This document shows, piece by piece, positions 46,257-55,377 of a stretch of 64,000 nucleotides of DNA (position 1 is the first letter of the stretch; each line of letters begins with the position of its first letter). The stretch is from positions 868,001-932,000 of the forward strand of contig NZ_WBJY01000001.1 in NCBI RefSeq assembly GCF_008831085.1. Direction: 5' to 3'. The notes beneath the pieces are model-generated. The model was not told the DNA's origin. It searched no databases and worked only from the letters and a program-made list of their open reading frames with translations. The stretch comes from Pseudoclavibacter endophyticus (GTDB lineage: Bacteria; Actinomycetota; Actinomycetes; Actinomycetales; Microbacteriaceae). The translations under genes were made by a program, and so were the position numbers.

Positions 46257-48146
46257 CTACGCGGGGGCAGCGTCGGCCGCTCGCTCGCCCGTGCCGCCTG
46301 TGGGAGACGGGCCGTCCACATCGTCGGCGACGAGCAATGGGAAGGTGAGCCGGAACGTCGCGCCTCCTGCCGGGGTCTCAACGACGTCGACGGAGCCGTC
46401 ATGTGCGCGCATGATGGCGGTCACGATGGCGAGGCCGAGCCCCGAGCCGCCGGTTTCGCGGGCTCGAGAGGTATCGGCGCGCCAGAAGCGTTGGAAGATT
46501 TTGTCGCGGGTCTCGGGCGGGATGCCTTCGCCATGATCGATGACCTCTACCGTCGCGGTTCGCTTCGGCACGTCGAGCACGACGCCGACCTCGAGGGGCG
46601 AATCCTCGGGTGTGTATCGCAGGGCGTTCCCAATGATGTTCGAGACGGCCTGTCGCATTTTGTCCTCGTTCCCGAGCACCATCGCCGGGATGTCGAAATC
46701 GTCGTCGTCGGGCCCGCCGCCGACCCGCACACGGCCGGCCGCCTCATCTTGCTCCGGTGTCGAGGTCGTCACCGTGCCGCGCCCCAGCAATCGGCTGAGC
46801 TGCTGACGCGAGACGCGAGGGATGGTCGGCGTGCGTGGCCGCCAACGGCGGCGAGCCTTGGCGGCGGTCTCCGCCGGCTCCGGCTCGCCCTCGCTCGCCG
46901 ACCCGTTACCGGGGTCAGGCGTCCCGGCGCCCGCGTCGTCGTCACGATCGACATCGTCCCCTCGCGGCTCGCTGACGCGCGCGTCAGCGAGCGCGGGAGC
47001 AGTCGGCACCCGCTCGTCGCGCGTGTCGCGGTCGCCGAGGACCACGCGGGTTGGCAGTGCCGTGACCGGTCGGTTCGGCGACTGCGCGCGGGCGTCCATC
47101 GCGGCATCCTCGGCGATGGGCTCGAGGTCGACGATGGACTTCTCGAGCTGCCGAGTCTCGTCGAGCCGGGCGAGCTGCAGCAGGTCCTCCACGAGTCCGC
47201 CCATTCGCAGGGCTTCCTTCTCAATGCGGTCCATTGCCTGGCCGACCTTGGCGGGCTCGTCGAGCGCGCCCATGCGGTAGAGCTCGGCGTAGCCCCGCAC
47301 GGTCACGAGCGGGGTCCGCAGCTCGTGGCTCGCGTCGCCCACGAAGCGGCGCATCCGCGCGATGGTCGCCTGCCGCTCGTCGAGGGCCTCGTCGATGCGG
47401 CTGAGCATCATGTTGAGCGAGCGCGACAGCCGGCCGACTTCGGTGTTCGGGGTCGACTCGGGGAGGCGCTGGGCATAGTCGCCCGCGGCGAACGACATGG
47501 CCGTCGACTCGACCGAGCGGAGGGGCTGCAGGGTCGCGGAGACGAGTAGGCGCGTGAGGGCCGCGCCGAAGATCACGACCGTGAGCCCGAAGCCGAAGAA
47601 GATGGCGAGGAACGATGCCATGGTCGAGTTCACGGTTGCGAGCGGCAGCCCGATGACGAGCGTGCCGTTGACCTGATCGCTCGGGTAATCGCCCTCGAGT
47701 ACCACGACGGCCCGCCAGCTGGTGCCGAGCCCGTCGCTCATATCGACCACCGTGTAGTGCGGAGCGGCGCCTGACTCGCCCCCCGGTGCCGACGCGAGCC
47801 CTTCGACCGGCGCGAGGGACGGCGCGACGGCCCGGGGGCGCGTGCCCCAGTTGTCAACCAGCACCTGCCCCCGGTCGTCGACAACCGCGACGTAGTACGG
47901 CTGCGGCGCCTGGCGGACGTTGTCGTAGGTGAAGCTTCGCGTGGTCTGGTCACCGCCGATGACCGAGACCGGATCGGCGGCGACTGCGGTCAGCTCCGAA
48001 TCGAGCTGTGCCACCAGGGTGGGCCGAAGCAAGAGGGTCGTGCCGATGCCGGCCACGACGATGCCGAGCATGAGCAGCGCGACGATGACGAGCGTGAGCT
48101 TGTTGCGGAGGCTCAGCTCGTTCCAGCGAATCGCGCGATACGCCAC
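46257..48146 (-). CDS. membrane sensor histidine kinase with a long internal insertion
   Basis: 629 residues, about 120 more than usual for the PhoR/TrcS-like class. Two helices (about 16-40 and 180-202) enclose an extracytoplasmic sensor; HAMP follows, then the phospho-acceptor DASHELRTPLVTV. ATP-binding elements: N-box MRQAVSNIIGNALRYTP, G1 DHGEGI, G2 GGSGLGLAIV. Between TRVVLGDRD (about residue 368) and MVLGNEDKM (about 490) sits a low-complexity charged insertion with an Arg/Lys-rich patch (KARRRWRPRTPTIPRV). The cognate regulator starts 6 bp upstream at 48153. Confidence 0.9.
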   Translation of the reverse strand: MAYRAIRWNELSLRNKLTLVIVALLMLGIVVAGIGTTLLLRPTLVAQLDSELTAVAADPVSVIGGDQTTRSFTYDNVRQAPQPYYVAVVDDRGQVLVDNWGTRPRAVAPSLAPVEGLASAPGGESGAAPHYTVVDMSDGLGTSWRAVVVLEGDYPSDQVNGTLVIGLPLATVNSTMASFLAIFFGFGLTVVIFGAALTRLLVSATLQPLRSVESTAMSFAAGDYAQRLPESTPNTEVGRLSRSLNMMLSRIDEALDERQATIARMRRFVGDASHELRTPLVTVRGYAELYRMGALDEPAKVGQAMDRIEKEALRMGGLVEDLLQLARLDETRQLEKSIVDLEPIAEDAAMDARAQSPNRPVTALPTRVVLGDRDTRDERVPTAPALADARVSEPRGDDVDRDDDAGAGTPDPGNGSASEGEPEPAETAAKARRRWRPRTPTIPRVSRQQLSRLLGRGTVTTSTPEQDEAAGRVRVGGGPDDDDFDIPAMVLGNEDKMRQAVSNIIGNALRYTPEDSPLEVGVVLDVPKRTATVEVIDHGEGIPPETRDKIFQRFWRADTSRARETGGSGLGLAIVTAIMRAHDGSVDVVETPAGGATFRLTFPLLVADDVDGPSPTGGTGERAADAAPA

Positions 48147-48152
48147 GAGCGA

Positions 48153-48854
48153 CTAGGCCTTGGCGCCTGGGACCTTCAACATGTATCCGAAGCCGCGCTT
48201 TGTCTGGATGAGCGGCTCGTCGGTGTGCTGGTCGAGCTTGCGCCGCAGGTAGGAGATGTACGACTCGACGATGCCGGCATCGCCGTTGAAGTCGTACTCC
48301 CACACGTGATCGAGGATCTGGGCCTTCGACAGCACGCGGTTCGGGTTGAGCATGAGGTAACGCAGGAGCTTGAATTCGGTGGGACTGAGCTCGATCGGAT
48401 CGTCGGCGAGGAAGACCTCGTGCGTGTCTTGATCCATCGTCAGTTCGCCCGCTCGAATGACCGCGTCTTCCTCGGCGGCCATCGTGCGGCGGAGGATCGC
48501 CTTGATGCGCGCCACGATCTCGTCGAGCGAGAAGGGCTTCGTGACGTAGTCGTCGCCGCCGGAGTTGAGCCCTTCGATCTTGTCGTCGGTCTCGTCCTTC
48601 GCCGTGAGAAAAAGGATGGGCGACGTGAATCCCGACGCACGGAGACGCTTGGTCACGCCGAAACCGTTCATATCGGGCAGCATGACGTCGAGGACGATGA
48701 GGTCCGGCTCTTCTTCGATCACGGCGGAAATGGCCGCTGCGCCGTTCCCTACCGTCCGGACCATGAAACCGGCGAAACGGAGCGAGGTGCTCAGCAGCTC
48801 GCGAATGTTCGGCTCATCGTCGACAACGAGGATCTTCGGTCCACCTTCAGTCAT
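48153..48854 (-). CDS. OmpR-family response regulator (PhoP/TrcR-like)
   Basis: 233 residues: receiver with VVDDEPN, phospho-Asp in LIVLDVMLPDMNGFGV, Lys in VTKPFSLDE, then a winged helix (FKLLRYLMLNPNRVLSKAQIL, GIVESYISYLRRKLD). Closest in pattern to mycobacterial PhoP/TrcR. ATG 48854 is chosen because the receiver begins at once; CATACT lies 7 nt before it, perhaps a leaderless start. Paired with the kinase 6 bp downstream. Divergent from the methyltransferase gene. Confidence 0.93.
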   Translation of the reverse strand: MTEGGPKILVVDDEPNIRELLSTSLRFAGFMVRTVGNGAAAISAVIEEEPDLIVLDVMLPDMNGFGVTKRLRASGFTSPILFLTAKDETDDKIEGLNSGGDDYVTKPFSLDEIVARIKAILRRTMAAEEDAVIRAGELTMDQDTHEVFLADDPIELSPTEFKLLRYLMLNPNRVLSKAQILDHVWEYDFNGDAGIVESYISYLRRKLDQHTDEPLIQTKRGFGYMLKVPGAKA

Positions 48855-48943
48855 GCCGTTCAGTATGTCGCCCTCGATCTGGGATTGCACTGACGGCGCG
48901 CGGATTGTCGCGCTGGGAGGCACCGCGCCGTAGGTTTGACGGT

Positions 48944-49786
48944 ATGACGACCGAGCCCTGCACGCCGGCTATGCGAGCTGCCCCCGCCGGCGGATACGTC
49001 CATGGGCACCACGGCAGCGTGCTGGCCTCGCACTCGGCCCGGACGGCCGAGAACTCCTGCGGCTACCTGCTCGATCACCTCACCCCAGGCATGCGCGTGC
49101 TCGATGTCGGATGCGGTCCCGGCAGCATCACCCTCGACCTGGCCGAGCTCGTCGGGCCAGGCGGCGAGGTCGTCGGCGTCGACGCGGCAGCGACCGCGAT
49201 CGCGGCGGCGCGGGATGCGGCGACATTGCGGGCCGACGACCGCACGCGGTTCGAGGTCGGCGACGTGTACGAACTCGCGCATCCGGCAGCATCCTTCGAC
49301 GTCGTGCACGCGCACCAGGTGCTGCAACACCTCGGCGACCCCATCGCGGCGCTCCGGGAGATGTCGCGCGTGACGCGCCCCGGCGGTGTCATCGCGGCGC
49401 GCGACGCCGACTACGGGACCATGGCCTGGTACCCGCGGCTGCCGGCGCTCGATCGGTGGCTCGCACTGTACGAGCTGCTCGCGCGCGAGAACGGCGGCGA
49501 GCCGGATGCGGCACGCCACCTGCGCGCGTGGGCGCGCGCGGCCGGGTTGCGCGACGTGAGCCTGACCGCGACGCCGTGGGTCTACGCGACGCCCGAGCTG
49601 GCCGCGTGGTGGGGGCACTCGTGGGCCGACCGGGCGGTCTCATCGGCCTTCGCGACGCAGGCGCTCGCCGGCGGCCACGCCACGCGAGAGGAGCTCGTGG
49701 GCATCCGCGATGGGTGGCTCGAGTTCGCCGAGCATCCGGACGCGTGGTTCTCGATGCTCCACGGCGAGTTGCTCGCGCGTGCGTGA
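48944..49786 (+). CDS. SAM-dependent class I methyltransferase
   Basis: 280 residues. Motif I is VLDVGCGPGSITLDLA (about 50-65), the acidic end of strand 2 is VVGVDAA, and motif II/III lies in FDVVHAHQVLQHLGDP with VTRPGGVIAARD. The second half may form the acceptor-binding lid (WYPRLPALDRWLALYELLAR). Of the UbiE/Methyltransf_11 type; substrate unknown. ATG 48944 is 7 nt after TAGGTT (48931-48936) and lacks a ribosome-binding site, so probably leaderless. Confidence 0.85.
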   Translation: MTTEPCTPAMRAAPAGGYVHGHHGSVLASHSARTAENSCGYLLDHLTPGMRVLDVGCGPGSITLDLAELVGPGGEVVGVDAAATAIAAARDAATLRADDRTRFEVGDVYELAHPAASFDVVHAHQVLQHLGDPIAALREMSRVTRPGGVIAARDADYGTMAWYPRLPALDRWLALYELLARENGGEPDAARHLRAWARAAGLRDVSLTATPWVYATPELAAWWGHSWADRAVSSAFATQALAGGHATREELVGIRDGWLEFAEHPDAWFSMLHGELLARA

Positions 49787-50015
49787 GCGCGCCTCGCGCC
49801 CCGCGCCCCGCGGGACATGCCCCTCTGGGTGGTGTGGGCGCGCCCCCGGAGTCTGACGCATGCGTTAACCTCGCCGGGTAGCGTGGTCGCCGGCCGGTCC
49901 GGAACGTTCCGGCCGAAGCGGCGGGGGAGCCGCGACGACGGGCGCACGTGGCGAACCTGCGGTGCGCATGCTCGATGAGCGTGAGGCGTTGGCGAACGAG
50001 GGGAGCGGGCGAGGA

Positions 50016-51113
50016 ATGCCATTCGGGATGCACGGCGCGAACACCGCGGAGCTCCGCGACATCGCCGGCCGATTCACCTTCCGCGGGGGCATGGTGCTGC
50101 AATCCGCCAGCACACTGCGCGGCCAGATCGAGCGGATCGACTGGGAGGGCCCCGATCGCGATCGCTTCGTCGACGAGTGGCGAGCACGCACGGACCGAGC
50201 GCTCGTCGACCTCGGAGACCTCGTCGAGCGCATCGGCATCCACGATCTTCCGCGCCAGGCCGACGAACAGGACGACGCGAGCGCGGCCGCCGGCGGCACC
50301 GGAGGCGCGGGCGTTCCCGACCGGGGCGACGTCGAGTCGGGCAAGAGTGACGGCGAGCGACGCGCGCACGACACGCGCGTCGACGATCCTGACCGCCACG
50401 AGACGGTGCCGGACGAGATTCCGAACGACGAAGTGGCGATCGATCCGTACGACATCAACCAGCAGGCGCTCGGCGACTGCTGGGCACTCGCATCGATCGC
50501 GGCGGTCGCCGGAACCGATCCCGAGCTTCTCGCCGAGAACGTGCAGTACGACGAGGCAAGCAACGACTACCTCGTGACGCTCTACGAGGACGGCGAGCCG
50601 ATCGAGGTCCGGGTTGACGGAAGCTTCGTCTACAACGACGAGGCCGGCGCATACGAGTACGCCGTGGGTGACGACGGCATGCCCAACTACGCGAGCGTCT
50701 ACGAGAAGGCCATCGCCGACCACTACGGCGAGTCGTACGGTGACATCTGGGGCGGCAAACCGGAAGAGGCGCTCGCCCTCATCACCGGCCGAGAGATCGA
50801 GACGCAGGGCTTCGATCCATTCCTCCCGTGGCAGCAGGGGGCGACGAGCGACAGCATCGCGGGCTCGATCGACAGCGGACAGTCCGTCGTGCTCACGACG
50901 CGGAACGACCTCCCCGACGATTCGCCCATCGTCGGGCGGCACGCCTACACGGTCGTCGACGTGCGCGATGACAACTCCGTCGTGCTGTACAACCCATGGG
51001 GTGCAAACCCCGAGTCCGGCCTCACGAGCGAGCCCGGCCTCGAACCGGGTGAGGTCGTGGTTCCGGCCGACCAGCTCGACACCTACTTCAGGAGCTCGAG
51101 CGCGACGAAATAG
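50016..51113 (+). CDS. WXG-motif protein fused to a calpain-like cysteine peptidase (candidate T7SS effector)
   Basis: 365 residues. Residues about 1-90 resemble a WXG100-type helical hairpin: GANTAELRDIAGRF, then W-E-G at residue 43 (IDWEGPDRDRF) and a second helix. A polar, probably disordered linker (about 90-145) leads to a peptidase C2 (calpain) domain with the whole catalytic triad: Cys155 in GDCWALASIAAVA, His309 in RHAYTVVDV, Asn326 in LYNPWG. No signal peptide. ATG 50016 is preferred (GGGGAG about 12 nt upstream, start right before the WXG fold); GTG 49962 and ATG 49968 are alternatives. Likely exported by type VII secretion as a toxin or effector; the two related small proteins downstream may be immunity proteins. 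Confidence 0.82.
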   Translation: MPFGMHGANTAELRDIAGRFTFRGGMVLQSASTLRGQIERIDWEGPDRDRFVDEWRARTDRALVDLGDLVERIGIHDLPRQADEQDDASAAAGGTGGAGVPDRGDVESGKSDGERRAHDTRVDDPDRHETVPDEIPNDEVAIDPYDINQQALGDCWALASIAAVAGTDPELLAENVQYDEASNDYLVTLYEDGEPIEVRVDGSFVYNDEAGAYEYAVGDDGMPNYASVYEKAIADHYGESYGDIWGGKPEEALALITGREIETQGFDPFLPWQQGATSDSIAGSIDSGQSVVLTTRNDLPDDSPIVGRHAYTVVDVRDDNSVVLYNPWGANPESGLTSEPGLEPGEVVVPADQLDTYFRSSSATK

Positions 51114-51163
51114 GCCCGTCACGGGCGAGGCGACCTCGACACGACAGGATCGTTGGAGATCAC

Positions 51164-51445
51164 ATGACCACGAAGCAGTTGGCGCTGGCCCAGGGCACCG
51201 TGAATCCCATCGCGGGGCGCCGGATCGGCGTCGTCAACGCCGGAACCGAGCACGACCGCGTCTGGGCGAAGATCATGGTGGTCGGCGGCCCCTCGCAGAT
51301 CGACGTGAGAATCGACGAGGGAACGCCGACCTCGCTCGAGGGCTTCGGCACGATAACCCTCGTGGGCTTCGCCGAGCCCGCAGACCCCGAGCGGGGCCGC
51401 GGCCCCGTGATCGCCGTCGAGATCGAGCTCGCCGACGAGCCATGA
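51164..51445 (+). CDS. small cytosolic protein, candidate immunity protein
   Basis: 93 residues, no signal peptide, beta-rich and acidic at the C-terminus. It aligns with the following lipoprotein: LALAQGTVNPIAGRRIGVVN here versus TTIAQGTVGVLDGVRIGFAN there. ATG 51164 has GGAGA about 6 nt upstream. It is 50 bp after the WXG-calpain gene and overlaps the next gene by 4 bp. The context suggests that it neutralises the peptidase in the cytosol; this is inference and no family is recognised. Confidence 0.7.
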   Translation: MTTKQLALAQGTVNPIAGRRIGVVNAGTEHDRVWAKIMVVGGPSQIDVRIDEGTPTSLEGFGTITLVGFAEPADPERGRGPVIAVEIELADEP

Positions 51446-51837
51446 GCTCGCGCGGTCGCCGCGCCGGTCGCGCGGGTGCCGCACTGCTGCTGGCGCTCGG
51501 CGCGGCCGCGGGCGTTTCGGGATGCGCTCAGAACGCCGGCTGCGCGCCCGGTGACGCCATCGCCGCGCCGCAGGGTGCGAGGACCACGACCATCGCGCAG
51601 GGCACGGTGGGCGTGCTCGACGGGGTGCGAATCGGATTCGCCAATTCCGGATGCTCGTCGGGTCCCTGGCGTGCTCGGCTGACGATCGTGCTGGGATCCG
51701 GCGACGCGCGTGACGCGGTGCTCGAGGTCGGATCCGGAGAACCGCTCGAAGACGGGCGCCGTGTCGTGCTGCTCTCGGCGAGCGACGACGGCGGATGGGT
51801 CGACATCGCGCTCGTCGCCGCCCCGTCGACGGGCTGA
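51442..51837 (+). CDS. small lipoprotein related to the preceding protein, candidate surface immunity protein
   Basis: 131 residues: an Arg-rich n-region, hydrophobic core (GAALLLALGAAAGVSGC) and a lipobox ending at the Cys near residue 28. The mature part repeats the fold of the upstream 93-residue protein (AQGTV, RIG, N-x-G landmarks), so the pair arose by duplication with one copy gaining a lipoprotein signal. It contains additional Cys residues that could form a disulfide outside the cell. The start ATG 51442 overlaps the upstream stop (ATGA). Confidence 0.72.
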   Translation: MSSRGRRAGRAGAALLLALGAAAGVSGCAQNAGCAPGDAIAAPQGARTTTIAQGTVGVLDGVRIGFANSGCSSGPWRARLTIVLGSGDARDAVLEVGSGEPLEDGRRVVLLSASDDGGWVDIALVAAPSTG

Positions 51838-51920
51838 ACCGGCTGACTGGGTCGAGATGCACTTGCCCTCCCGGTGGGCGCACGCATCGTTGCGCCGCGC
51901 CGGGGCGGCGGCCCCGGCGA

Positions 51921-53588
51921 CTAGGCCGATGCCGCCTCGAGCACGTCGGCGCCGTCGACGATCGTGTAGGCGTAGCCCTGCTCCGACAGGAATCGCTGGC
52001 GATTCTGTGCAAAGTCCTGGTCGACCGTGTCGCGCGCCACGAGCGTGTAGAACGACGCCGTCACTCCCGACGACGACGGGCGCAGCAGGCGGCCGAGGCG
52101 TTGCGCCTCCTCCTGCCGCGAACCGTACGAGCCGGACACCTGGATGGCGACCGAGGCATCCGGCAGATCGACGGAGAAGTTCGCCACCTTCGAGACGACG
52201 AGCACGGGCGTGGTGCCGTCGCGGAACGCCTGGTACAGCTCCTCGCGCTCGGCGACCGGCGTCTGCCCCGTCAGTTTCGGTACGCCGAGCGCCTCCGAGA
52301 TCTCGGCGATCTGGTCGAGGTACTGGGCGATGACCAGGATGTTCTCGCCCCGGTGCCGGTCGATGAGCGACCGCACGATGGGCAGCTTCGCGGGCGCGCT
52401 GGCCGCGATGCGGTAGCGTTCCTCATCCGAGGCGGCCGCGTACTGCATCCGGTCTTCATAGGGCAGATCGATGCGCACCTCGAAGCACTCCGCCGGCGAG
52501 ATGTACCCCTGCGCCTCGATGTCTTTCCAGGGCGCGTCAAACCGCTTGGGGCCGATGAGGCTGAACACGTCGCCCTCGCGGCCGTCCTCGCGCACGAGCG
52601 TCGCCGTGAGCCCGAGCCGGCGGCGCGCCTGCAGCTCGGCGGTCAACTTGAACACGGGCGCCGGCAGCAGGTGCACCTCGTCGTAGACGATGAGGCCCCA
52701 GTCGAGGGCATCGAGCAGCGACAGATGCGTGTAGGCGCCCTTCCGGCGCGCGGTGAGGATCTGATAGGTCGCGATCGTGACCGGCTTGATCTCTTTCATC
52801 TCGCCGGAGTACTCGCCGATCTCGTCGTCGGTGAGGGTCGTGCGCTCGAGCAGTTCGTGACGCCATTGCCGCGCCGACACGGTATTGGTCACGAGGATGA
52901 GCGTGTTCGTCTTCGCAGCGGCCATGGCGCCGGCGCCGACGATCGTCTTGCCTGCGCCGCAGGGCAACACGACGACGCCGGATCCGCCCACGAAGAAATG
53001 ATCAACGGCGTCGCGCTGGTAGCCGCGCATCGACCACTCGACCTCGTCGAGCGCGATCGCGTGCGGCGTCCCCGGCGTGTAACCCGCCAGATCCTCCGCG
53101 GGCCAGCCGAGCTTGACGAGTTGCTGCTTGAGCTCGCCGCGCGCCCACGGCTCCACCGAGACCACTCCATCGGCCACCTCGCCTCGCAGCATCGGCGCGA
53201 CCTTCTTGCTGCGGGTGACGGTGCGCAGCACCGCCTCGTCGTCGCTGCTGAGCACGAGCGCGCCCGGCTCCGCGTCGTCGCGCTCATCGCGTTCGATCAC
53301 GAGGCGTCCGTAGCGGGCGACCGTGTCGCGCAGATCGACGGCGACGGCGTCCGGGATGGGGAACTTCGCGTACCGCTCCAGTGTTTCGAGCATCTGCTCG
53401 GCCGTGTGTCCCGCAGCTCGGGCGTTCCACAGCCCGAGCTGCGTGATCCGGTAGGTGTGGACGTGCTCGGGGGCGCGCTCGAGCTCGGCGAAAACCGCGA
53501 GCGCGTGGCGCGCGTCATTGGCCTCGGGGTGTGCGACCTCGAGGAGGACCGTTCGATCGCTCTGCACGATCAGGGGACCACCAGGCAT
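51921..53588 (-). CDS. XPB-type DNA repair helicase
   Basis: 555-residue superfamily 2 helicase of the bacterial XPB/ERCC3 class. Walker A GAGKT, motif II DEVH, motif III GLTATL, motif V/VI region ANFSVDLPDA and QRLGRLLRPS are all present. An N-terminal helicase-like domain (about 1-150) corresponds to the damage-recognition part. 3'-5' DNA unwinding is known for mycobacterial XPB. It follows its usual actinobacterial partner gene (53660-55369) on the same strand. Confidence 0.94.
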   Translation of the reverse strand: MPGGPLIVQSDRTVLLEVAHPEANDARHALAVFAELERAPEHVHTYRITQLGLWNARAAGHTAEQMLETLERYAKFPIPDAVAVDLRDTVARYGRLVIERDERDDAEPGALVLSSDDEAVLRTVTRSKKVAPMLRGEVADGVVSVEPWARGELKQQLVKLGWPAEDLAGYTPGTPHAIALDEVEWSMRGYQRDAVDHFFVGGSGVVVLPCGAGKTIVGAGAMAAAKTNTLILVTNTVSARQWRHELLERTTLTDDEIGEYSGEMKEIKPVTIATYQILTARRKGAYTHLSLLDALDWGLIVYDEVHLLPAPVFKLTAELQARRRLGLTATLVREDGREGDVFSLIGPKRFDAPWKDIEAQGYISPAECFEVRIDLPYEDRMQYAAASDEERYRIAASAPAKLPIVRSLIDRHRGENILVIAQYLDQIAEISEALGVPKLTGQTPVAEREELYQAFRDGTTPVLVVSKVANFSVDLPDASVAIQVSGSYGSRQEEAQRLGRLLRPSSSGVTASFYTLVARDTVDQDFAQNRQRFLSEQGYAYTIVDGADVLEAASA

Positions 53589-53659
53589 AGCGCACCATGC
53601 TACCGCCGCGATGTGTCACCGGCGCTCGCGGGCGGCGAACCCGGGGCGCGGCCCGGCGG

Positions 53660-55369
53660 CTACGGCGCGTCGTCGAGCAGTTCGATGGCGTCGAGCGGGA
53701 ACGTCCGCTCGACGTCGGCCTCCGGGTCGATGACGCGAAGCCAGCGCGGCGTCATGCTCGCGGGGATGACCGTCATCACGACTGGCTCGGCACCTTCGAC
53801 GGTCACACGGATGCGCATCACCGACTTTGCGCGGCGTGCGCGCTCGAGGCGCTGCTGCAGCCAGGCATTCGACTCGTCGCCGTCGCCCTGACGGCGGGCG
53901 TCGTCGCGAAGGGCGACAGCGAAGCGGTGCACGGCGGCCGAGATGGTGAGCCGGGGCGGCGGCGCTGTGCGCGGCTGACGAGGGCCGAGGGGCGTGCCGT
54001 GCTCGTCCTCGAGCATGACGGGCAGCCTGGCCTCCGTGAGCACGCTTGCCGCGTGCTCTGGCGACAACAGCGAGTCGAGCGAACCGTCGGGCCGGCGGCG
54101 CAGTCGCAGCGCCCCGAGCGACTGGTCGACCTCGAGTCGATCAAGCAGTTCGTGGTCGGTGCTCTGGATGCGCGTGCCACTCCCGAGTGGACGCAGGCGG
54201 ATGAGGCCATGGCGGGCGCTCGCCTCGGCGATCAGGTAGGTCACCGGCTGCGGCAGGGGCACGATCGACAGCTGGGTGAGACGTCGCGTGATCTCGGCCT
54301 CGTCGAGGCCCGTCGCGAAGGCGCGGGCGAGTGACGCCGTCGAGAGCCGATAGGTGGATGCCGTGCCTCGGCGTTCGAGATCGGCGACGGTCCGAAGGCG
54401 CGTCTCGGCCTCCGGGGCGAGCGGCCCCGGCGCGACGATGCTGAGGTCGGGCTGCACGTACACCTGCTGGATCTCGGCGGGGAGCCCGCGCTCGATGGCT
54501 GCGGCGGCGTCGTCGAGCCGGTCGTCCAGCAGGTGCTTGCCCGCCTCGGTGAGGGTTCCGTCGACGAGCAGCCCGAGCTCCAGCGCACCCGTCACCGCGT
54601 CGATGCCGCGGTCGGTGCTCGACGCATCGGTTCGGGCGCCCCCGTGTGCATCGGTGCGGCCGAGCACGGCCTCACGGTCGGCGACGCTGAGTCGGTCGAG
54701 CCAGGTCTCGGCCATGGTGCGCCACCGCTCGATTCGCGGTCCGCGTTCGAGCGCCCGTCCTCGCTCGGTCGGTACCCAGGCATCGTCGGCGGGTCCGGCG
54801 ACGCCCGCCCGATACATGTCGTCGACGACGGCCTCGACGAACGCCGGGGTGAGCTGGAGCTCCGCGGCGATTCGCCGCACGTCGACCCCAGCGAGGCGTG
54901 AGCCGAGGCGACCGTCGCGCGCTGCCCGGGTGCCCCCGTCGAAGTCGGCGACGAGGTCGGCGACGAGTGCTGCGAGTGCCTGGGCGCGCTCCGCTCCCCG
55001 GGCGTCCCTGCCAGCGTCGGGAAGGGAGAGCGCCGGGGCTTCGCTGACGGGCGTGGCGCAGGCCAGCACGTCGGCAATGGCGGCGCGCGCGGCGGGCACG
55101 AGCTGCGGCCCGGGCTCGCCCGGAACGGCGAGCGCCAAGGCCTGCGCCCGGTCGAGTGCGGCCGGGTCGCCCATGGCCATTCGGCGCGCCGCGCGCCAGC
55201 CGAGCCGCTCGATCGACCCCCGTACGTGCCCTGGGTCGACGAGCCACTCGGCGATGTCGACGATGCCCGACGACGACCTTGGCGGTACGCGGCGCAGCAC
55301 GACCAATCGCTCGAGCTGCTCGGTGTTGAAGGTGCGCAGCAGGCGAATAATCGGGAGAACGCCGTCCAT
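53660..55369 (-). CDS. helicase C-terminal-domain (Helicase_C_3) protein, XPB partner
   Basis: 569 residues from ATG 55369; the frame is open further upstream but crosses another gene. It has no Walker motifs. Residues near the C-terminus (LPQPVTYLIAEASARHGLIR, GSGTRIQSTDHELLDRL) match the helicase-associated domain found in actinobacterial proteins encoded next to XPB. Leu/Ala/Arg-rich helical segments make up the N-terminal half. Conserved gene order with XPB suggests a joint role in DNA repair or transcription-coupled processes. Confidence 0.85.
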   Translation of the reverse strand: MDGVLPIIRLLRTFNTEQLERLVVLRRVPPRSSSGIVDIAEWLVDPGHVRGSIERLGWRAARRMAMGDPAALDRAQALALAVPGEPGPQLVPAARAAIADVLACATPVSEAPALSLPDAGRDARGAERAQALAALVADLVADFDGGTRAARDGRLGSRLAGVDVRRIAAELQLTPAFVEAVVDDMYRAGVAGPADDAWVPTERGRALERGPRIERWRTMAETWLDRLSVADREAVLGRTDAHGGARTDASSTDRGIDAVTGALELGLLVDGTLTEAGKHLLDDRLDDAAAAIERGLPAEIQQVYVQPDLSIVAPGPLAPEAETRLRTVADLERRGTASTYRLSTASLARAFATGLDEAEITRRLTQLSIVPLPQPVTYLIAEASARHGLIRLRPLGSGTRIQSTDHELLDRLEVDQSLGALRLRRRPDGSLDSLLSPEHAASVLTEARLPVMLEDEHGTPLGPRQPRTAPPPRLTISAAVHRFAVALRDDARRQGDGDESNAWLQQRLERARRAKSVMRIRVTVEGAEPVVMTVIPASMTPRWLRVIDPEADVERTFPLDAIELLDDAP

Positions 55370-55377
55370 TCGGCGCG

